In this document: piece by piece, positions 5,026 through 8,610 of the stretch | Layout of the letters: each line of letters starts with the position of its first letter | Numbering within the stretch: position 1 is the first letter of the stretch | Assembly (NCBI GenBank): GCA_038233815.1 | Contig: JBBSVE010000128.1 | Location: 1-8,610 of the forward strand | DNA length: 8,610 nucleotides | Direction of reading: 5' to 3' | From: JBBSVE01 sp038233815 | GTDB taxonomy: Bacteria > Pseudomonadota > Alphaproteobacteria > Rhodobacterales > Rhodobacteraceae | Position numbers and translations under genes: made by a program | The notes under the pieces: generated by a model | Seen by the model: only the letters and a program-made list of their open reading frames with translations | Database searches by the model: none | Told to the model about the DNA's origin: nothing

Positions 5026-6255
5026 ATGGATGACGGCGTGAACAGCTATAGGACCGGCCCGGACGAAGAGGGCCGTTTCGGCACGTTCGGCGGCCGATTC
5101 GTGTCGGAAACGCTGATGCCGCTTATCCTCGATCTGGAGGCGCGCTATGAACATGCCAAGACCGACCCCGAGTTCTGGGCGGAGATGGACTATCTCTGGA
5201 CCCATTATGTAGGGCGTCCCTCGCCGCTCTACTATGCCGAGCGGTTGACGAAGCATCTGGGGGGCGCCAAGATCTACCTCAAGCGCGACGAGCTGAACCA
5301 CACCGGCGCGCACAAGATCAACAATGTTCTGGGGCAGATCATCCTCGCCCGCCGGATGGGCAAGACGCGGATCATCGCGGAGACGGGCGCCGGGCAGCAC
5401 GGGGTCGCGACGGCCACCGTCTGTGCAAAATTCGGGCTGCAATGCGTGGTCTACATGGGCGCGCACGATGTGGAGCGGCAGGCGCCCAACGTGTTCCGCA
5501 TGCGGCTTCTGGGGGCGGAGGTGATCCCCGTCACCTCGGGGCGCGGCACGCTGAAGGACGCGATGAACGACGCAATGCGCGACTGGGTGACGAACGTGCG
5601 CGACACGTTCTACTGCATCGGCACGGTCGCCGGGCCGCATCCCTATCCCGCGATGGTGCGCGATTTCCAGTCGATCATCGGCAAGGAGGTCCGCTGGCAA
5701 CTGCCCCTGCAGGAGGGCGAGGGTCGTCTGCCCGATACAATTATCGCGGCGATCGGCGGCGGCTCCAACGCGATGGGGCTGTTCCATCCGTTCCTCGACG
5801 ACCCGGAGGTCGCGATCGTCGGGGTGGAGGCGGGCGGCAAGGGTGTCGACGACCGCGTGCAGCACTGCGCCAGCCTCACCGGGGGGCGGCCGGGCGTGCT
5901 CCACGGCAACCGCACCTATCTGTTGCAGGACGACGACGGGCAGATCCTCGAGGGGTTCTCCATCAGCGCGGGTCTCGACTATCCCGGGATCGGGCCGGAA
6001 CATGCGTGGCTGCACGATACGAAGCGGGCGAAATATGTCTCCATCACCGATGCCGAGGCGCTGGAGGCATTCCAGCTCTCCTGCGCGCTGGAGGGGATCA
6101 TCCCGGCGCTGGAGCCGAGCCATGCGCTGGCCCATGTTATGAAGATCGCGCCGGACCTGCCCCACGACCATATCATCGTGATGAACATGTGCGGGCGGGG
6201 CGACAAGGACATCTATACGGTGGCCAAACACCTCGGCTTCGAGATGACGCTCTGA
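5026..6255 (+). CDS. trpB: Tryptophan synthase beta chain
   Basis: A 409-residue PLP enzyme that condenses indole with serine to give tryptophan, normally as an alpha2-beta2 complex with TrpA. HTGAHKINN (92-100) holds the Schiff-base Lys97. AETGAGQHG (118-126) holds the catalytic Glu119. GGGSNAMG (244-251) is the PLP phosphate loop. CGRGDKDI (389-396) contacts the pyridine nitrogen, with Cys389 where E. coli has serine. The N-terminal GRFGTFGGRFVSETLMPL is classic TrpB1, the TrpA-partnered type. The ATG at 5026 was chosen because GAGGGGG (5012-5018) lies 7 nt upstream; a GTG at 5005 would add seven residues overlapping that site. trpA is not adjacent: the next gene is convergent, with 16 bp between stops. 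Expression may come from ihfB-trpF read-through or a local promoter that I could not define. Confidence 0.98.
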   Translation: MDDGVNSYRTGPDEEGRFGTFGGRFVSETLMPLILDLEARYEHAKTDPEFWAEMDYLWTHYVGRPSPLYYAERLTKHLGGAKIYLKRDELNHTGAHKINNVLGQIILARRMGKTRIIAETGAGQHGVATATVCAKFGLQCVVYMGAHDVERQAPNVFRMRLLGAEVIPVTSGRGTLKDAMNDAMRDWVTNVRDTFYCIGTVAGPHPYPAMVRDFQSIIGKEVRWQLPLQEGEGRLPDTIIAAIGGGSNAMGLFHPFLDDPEVAIVGVEAGGKGVDDRVQHCASLTGGRPGVLHGNRTYLLQDDDGQILEGFSISAGLDYPGIGPEHAWLHDTKRAKYVSITDAEALEAFQLSCALEGIIPALEPSHALAHVMKIAPDLPHDHIIVMNMCGRGDKDIYTVAKHLGFEMTL

Positions 6256-6271
6256 GGTCAAAACCGCAGCG

Positions 6272-6637
6272 CTAAAGGGCGTGGGCCTGCAAGACCGCCA
6301 GCGGGACCACATCCAGCGTGCGCAGGTGGGTCGCGGCGAGGTTGACCGCGGGCGCCGCACCTTCCTCGTGCGCCTGAAGGAAGCGTCCCGCGCAAAGGCA
6401 CCAGCGGTCGCCGGGCTTCAGTCCCGCGAAGCCGTATTCCGGGCGCGGGGTCGACAGGTCGTTGCCGAGATATTTCGACAGCGCCAGAAACTCCGCCGTC
6501 ATGACTGCGCAGACGGTGTGGAGGCCCTGATCCTCCGGCCCGGTGTCGCAGCAGCCGTTGCGGTAGAACCCGGTGACGGGTGCAGTCGAACACGGCTCCA
6601 GAACATCTCCGAGGACGTTGCGCGATGGGTCTTTCAT
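6272..6637 (-). CDS. DUF2237 family protein, cysteine-rich
   Basis: A 121-residue protein whose whole length fits DUF2237: NVLGDVLEPCS (7-17), TGFYRNGCCDTGPEDQGLHT (22-41), VCAVMTAEFLALSKYLGNDL (42-61), then FAGLKPGDRWCLCAGRF (70-86) and the closing A-x-x-H-x-R-T-L-D-V-V-P segment (101-112). Six cysteines (16, 29, 30, 43, 80, 82) and His40 fall at or near conserved motifs, suggesting metal binding or redox chemistry, but no biochemical function is known to me. No signal peptide or membrane helix is visible, so it is probably cytoplasmic. The ATG at 6637 has a GGAGG ribosome site (6644-6648) with 6-nt spacing, and longer reading frames upstream are unsupported. It lies downstream of pth on the same strand and converges on trpB. 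Confidence 0.9.
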   Translation of the reverse strand: MKDPSRNVLGDVLEPCSTAPVTGFYRNGCCDTGPEDQGLHTVCAVMTAEFLALSKYLGNDLSTPRPEYGFAGLKPGDRWCLCAGRFLQAHEEGAAPAVNLAATHLRTLDVVPLAVLQAHAL

Positions 6638-6664
6638 GGTCAGCCTCCAGCCCGTATCCCGATG

Positions 6665-6692
6665 ATGATAGGGCGCGGGGGCCCGCGCGCAA
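6665..6692 (-). promoter_or_regulatory. Candidate promoter of the DUF2237 gene
   Basis: Read on the minus strand, TTGCGC (6687-6692) and TATCAT (6665-6670, five of six consensus bases) are 16 nt apart, with a predicted start about 20 nt before the GGAGG site. The spacer contains a GC palindrome, GCGCGG/CCGCGC (6673-6678 and 6683-6688), that could also act as a weak terminator for pth or as a protein site. The -35 match is poor. Confidence 0.35.
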
Positions 6693-6699
6693 AGGCGGA

Positions 6700-7374
6700 T
6701 CAGCGCCGGAAGCGATCTGCGAGGGATTGGAGCGCGGAGCGGGGGGCGTCCGCGTCGCTGGCAGGAGCGTCCAAGGGCGCGGCGGGAGCCGCTCGGGCGG
6801 GCTTCGGCGGGCTCATCCGCAGCCCCACGGCGTTGGAGAAGCGCGCGCCGTCGCCTGCCGCCAGCGCCTCGGCCCCGTCGGACAGCCCGTCCAGCAGAGG
6901 CTCCAGCCACGCCGCATCGGATTTCGCGAAATCGTGCAGCACATAGCCCGCCACCGCGTCCTTGTGACCGGGATGCCCGATTCCGAGCCGCACGCGGGCG
7001 TAGCCCTCGCCGATATGGGCGTGGAGCGAGCGCAGGCCGTTGTGCCCGGCATGGCCGCCGCCCTGCTTCAGCCGCATCCGGCCGGGGGCGAGGTCCAGTT
7101 CGTCATGGAACACCCTCACGTCGCCGGGCGCGATCTTGCCCCACGCCACCGCCGCCTGCACCGACTCCCCCGACAGGTTCATGAAGGTCGCGGGCTTCAG
7201 GAGCGTCAGCTTTTCGCCCCCGAGCCGCCCTTCGGCCACCAGTCCGCGAAACGCAGGCTTCCAGGCCGAGAACCCGTGATCGGACGCGAACCGGTCCAGA
7301 ACCATAAAGCCGATGTTATGACGGTTGCGGGCATAGGCCGCACCGGGGTTGCCAAGACCGACCCAGAGTTTCAT
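6700..7374 (-). CDS. pth: Peptidyl-tRNA hydrolase
   Basis: A 224-residue cytoplasmic enzyme that cleaves the ester bond of peptidyl-tRNAs released by stalled ribosomes and recycles the tRNA. The N-terminal MKLWVGLGNPG (1-11) contains Asn9. RHNIGF (18-23) holds the catalytic His19. KPATFMNLSGE (60-70) holds Asn66, and FHDELDLAPG (89-98) holds Asp91. GGGHAGHNGLRS (105-116) holds Asn112, and RLGIGHPGHK (129-138) follows. These match the E. coli active site (Asn10, His20, Asn68, Asp93, Asn114). E. coli Pth is 194 aa; the surplus is an Ala/Pro-rich tail from about 188 ending in SALQSLADRFRR. The ATG at 7374 has AAGGGAG (7382-7388) 7 nt upstream and starts right at the first conserved strand. rplY upstream on the same strand is a classical partner, with a 92-bp gap containing a stem-loop. 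Confidence 0.97.
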   Translation of the reverse strand: MKLWVGLGNPGAAYARNRHNIGFMVLDRFASDHGFSAWKPAFRGLVAEGRLGGEKLTLLKPATFMNLSGESVQAAVAWGKIAPGDVRVFHDELDLAPGRMRLKQGGGHAGHNGLRSLHAHIGEGYARVRLGIGHPGHKDAVAGYVLHDFAKSDAAWLEPLLDGLSDGAEALAAGDGARFSNAVGLRMSPPKPARAAPAAPLDAPASDADAPRSALQSLADRFRR

Positions 7375-7409
7375 CGCACCGCTCCCTTCCCGGTCCCCCC
7401 GGAATGACA

Positions 7410-7439
7410 GGACGCGGAAAGGCTGCCCCTTCCGCGTCC
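7410..7439 (-). terminator. Stem-loop between rplY and pth, possible terminator or processing site
   Basis: A perfect 10-bp stem pairs GGACGCGGAA (7410-7419) with TTCCGCGTCC (7430-7439) around a 10-nt interior that can add two more G-C pairs. On the rplY-to-pth transcript it lies 27 nt after the rplY stop, followed by TGTCATTCC rather than a T run. Partial termination or 3'-end protection of the rplY message is plausible; full termination would leave pth without an evident promoter. Confidence 0.5.
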
Positions 7440-7466
7440 GTCCGTCCAACCCTGTCGGGCCGGACC

Positions 7467-8102
7467 TCAGTCTTCGGCCGCGTCTTCTTCCGTGTCGTCG
7501 CCCTCGTTATCGGCACCGCCGGACGACCGCAGCCCCGACGGGGCAGAGAGGTTGGCGATCACGAAGTTCCGGTCCACCGTAGGCTTGGCACCGTCGGGCA
7601 GCGTCACGTCCTCGATATGGATGACGTCGCCGATCTCCAGCCCCTTGAGGTCCACTGTGATGTGGTCCGGGATCTCGGCGGCCAGCACCTCGAGCTCGAC
7701 CTCGTTGCGGACCACGACGAGCGTGCCGCCCTTCTTCAGGCCCGGCGCTTCCTCATGGTTGATGAACGTGACGTGGATGAAGAGGTTGATCCGGGTCGAC
7801 CGGCGCAGGCGCATCAGGTCGACATGGATCGGCACATCGCGGACCACGTCGCGCTGGACGTGGCGGCAGATCACGCGGACGTCCTCCTCCCCCTCGACCT
7901 TGAGGTTGAAGAGCGTGCTGAGGAAGCGGCCCGCCTTCAGGTGCTTCAGCAGGTAGTTGTAGTTGAGGTTGAGCGGAAGCGGCTCCTTGCCGCCACCATA
8001 TACGATACCGGGCACCAGCTCGTTCCTGCGAGCTTGCCGGGCGGCCCCCTTGCCTGTCCCCGTGCGTGCCTCGGCCTGAAGATCAGGGATCTCGCCAGCC
8101 AT
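7467..8102 (-). CDS. rplY: 50S ribosomal protein L25/general stress protein Ctc
   Basis: A 211-residue protein of the long, two-domain L25/TL5/CTC type that binds 5S rRNA on the 50S subunit; E. coli L25 is only the 94-aa first domain. The first domain, about 6-96, includes EARTGTGKGAARQARRNELV (11-30) and PGIVYGGGKEPLPL (31-44), then LSTLFNLKVEG (61-71) and DVPIHVDLMRL (89-99). The TL5/CTC beta domain spans about 101-190, with FINHEEAPGLKKGG (113-126) and DLKGLEIGDVIHIEDVTLPD (151-170). The end, from about 197, is a strongly acidic tail (DNEGDDTEEDAAED). The start MAGEIPDLQAEA is favoured: GGAGAG lies 4 nt upstream of the ATG at 8102. An in-frame ATG at 8114 would overlap that site. It is followed by pth on the same strand. 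Confidence 0.96.
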   Translation of the reverse strand: MAGEIPDLQAEARTGTGKGAARQARRNELVPGIVYGGGKEPLPLNLNYNYLLKHLKAGRFLSTLFNLKVEGEEDVRVICRHVQRDVVRDVPIHVDLMRLRRSTRINLFIHVTFINHEEAPGLKKGGTLVVVRNEVELEVLAAEIPDHITVDLKGLEIGDVIHIEDVTLPDGAKPTVDRNFVIANLSAPSGLRSSGGADNEGDDTEEDAAED

Positions 8103-8288
8103 GTCTCTCTCCATTGTTGAGGTCCGCCGCCCTCCAAGGGTGTGCGGCGTGACCGGGGGCCAATAGCCGGAAACGGTTGCGAATGAAAGGTGCAAACGCC
8201 AAGCGAGGGGGGGAAAGCTCCGCGTCGCCTTGCCTGCGCGGGGGCGCCCCTGTAGGGCCAAGAGACCGAGCCTGACGGAGCCTCCGAG

Positions 8289-8610
8289 ATGTCCGCGCCG
8301 CCGGTCCCACACAGCGCCGCAGGTTCGTCCGCGCTGCGCGCCGCACGCGGGCCGATTGCGGCTTTCGTCGCGATGGGCGTCTGCTGGGGCGCGTTCGCCG
8401 CCACGTTCCCCGATCTCAAGGCGATGCTGGACGCGACCCCGTTCGAGATGGGGCTGCTGGTGCTGGGCGCGCCGGTGGGGGCGGTCGCCGCGATGCTTGC
8501 CGCGGCGCGGACCGGGACCGCGCTGGGGCGGGCGGCGCTGCCGCTGGCGACGCTGCTTATGGCGCTGGCGTTCCTCGTGCCCGGAACGACGGCGTTCGGC
8601 GGGTCGGGGA
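8289..8610 (+). CDS. MFS-type transporter, N-terminal part (runs off the window)
   Basis: About 107 codons are present with no stop. After a polar N-terminus (MSAPPVPHSAAGSSALRAAR), a first membrane helix is seen at about 22-38 (PIAAFVAMGVCWGAFAA). It is followed by the short FPDLKAMLDATPFEMG segment typical of the loop after helix 1 in YbjJ-like major facilitator proteins. A second helix lies at about 57-72 (LLVLGAPVGAVAAMLA) and a third at about 83-97. The segment between helices 2 and 3, ARTGTALGR, resembles the G-x-x-x-D/E-R-x-G-R loop only loosely. Substrate unknown. The ATG at 8289 has GGAG (8277-8280) 8 nt upstream. It diverges from rplY across 186 bp. Confidence 0.75.
   Translation, partial: MSAPPVPHSAAGSSALRAARGPIAAFVAMGVCWGAFAATFPDLKAMLDATPFEMGLLVLGAPVGAVAAMLAAARTGTALGRAALPLATLLMALAFLVPGTTAFGGSG

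Noticed and set aside
5008..6360. 450-codon reverse-strand frame opposite trpB
   Set aside because: Composition (His/Arg/Asp-rich) is typical of antisense to a highly biased GC-rich gene, with no family resemblance.
6580..7407. 275-codon forward frame opposite pth
   Set aside because: Antisense to a gene with a complete Pth active site; no domain and no Shine-Dalgarno sequence.
8160..8205. Possible rplY promoter on the minus strand (CTATTG with an upstream CTTTCA or TTGCAC)
   Set aside because: Either the -35 box is a poor match or the spacing is about 24 nt; not strong enough to annotate.
8230..8256. Possible MFS promoter TTGCCT-N15-TGTAGG
   Set aside because: Spacing is short and the -10 match poor; the 186-bp rplY-MFS gap must hold promoters for both genes but I could not define one with confidence.
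8276..8286. CGGAGCCTCCG, identical to 62-72, overlapping the MFS ribosome site
   Set aside because: An 11-base, self-complementary GC-rich word occurring twice is plausible by chance; the possible stem is only 4 bp with a 3-nt loop.
1..8610. Search for a new defence, mobile or CRISPR-like system
   Set aside because: No transposase, integrase, phage, toxin-antitoxin or restriction gene and no regularly spaced repeats were seen; gene content is conserved housekeeping plus common accessory folds.

Overview
The window is GC-rich chromosomal DNA from an alphaproteobacterium, most probably of the family Rhodobacteraceae. This rests on gene order (aroA ... cmk-rpsA-ihfB-lapA-trpF ... trpB), on protein wording that matches that family closely (S1, TrpB, the L25/CTC protein, Pth), and on promoter cores of the alphaproteobacterial TTG-N3 / CTATA type. 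There is no rRNA, tRNA, CRISPR array, insertion sequence, phage gene or obvious horizontally acquired island. It is essentially a housekeeping region, and I found no convincing new multi-gene system.

Left part (1-3101): the last codons of aroA (shikimate pathway) are followed by a reverse-strand VOC/glyoxalase-fold gene. Next come cmk (CMP/dCMP kinase) and rpsA (ribosomal protein S1, six S1 domains). rpsA has its own good sigma-70-type promoter, a leader of roughly 100 nt with two possible stem-loops, and a strong hairpin terminator after its stop.

Middle part (3144-6255): a second good promoter drives ihfB (IHF beta), followed very tightly by lapA (two-helix membrane protein), trpF (phosphoribosylanthranilate isomerase) and a GNAT acetyltransferase whose start overlaps the trpF stop. 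After 69 bp that contain a perfect 10-bp inverted repeat comes trpB (tryptophan synthase beta). trpA is not next to trpB in this window.

Right part (6272-8610): a reverse-strand block holds rplY/ctc (50S protein L25), pth (peptidyl-tRNA hydrolase, with a family-atypical tail) and a cysteine-rich DUF2237 gene. It converges on trpB with only 16 bp between stop codons. The 5' part of an MFS-type transporter diverges from rplY and runs off the window end.

Functionally the region combines aromatic amino acid synthesis (aroA, trpF, trpB), nucleotide supply (cmk), translation and ribosome maintenance (rpsA, rplY, pth) and nucleoid architecture (ihfB), with a few poorly characterised accessory genes (VOC, GNAT, DUF2237, LapA, MFS). 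The intergenic signals and the interposed accessory genes deserve most of the second look.
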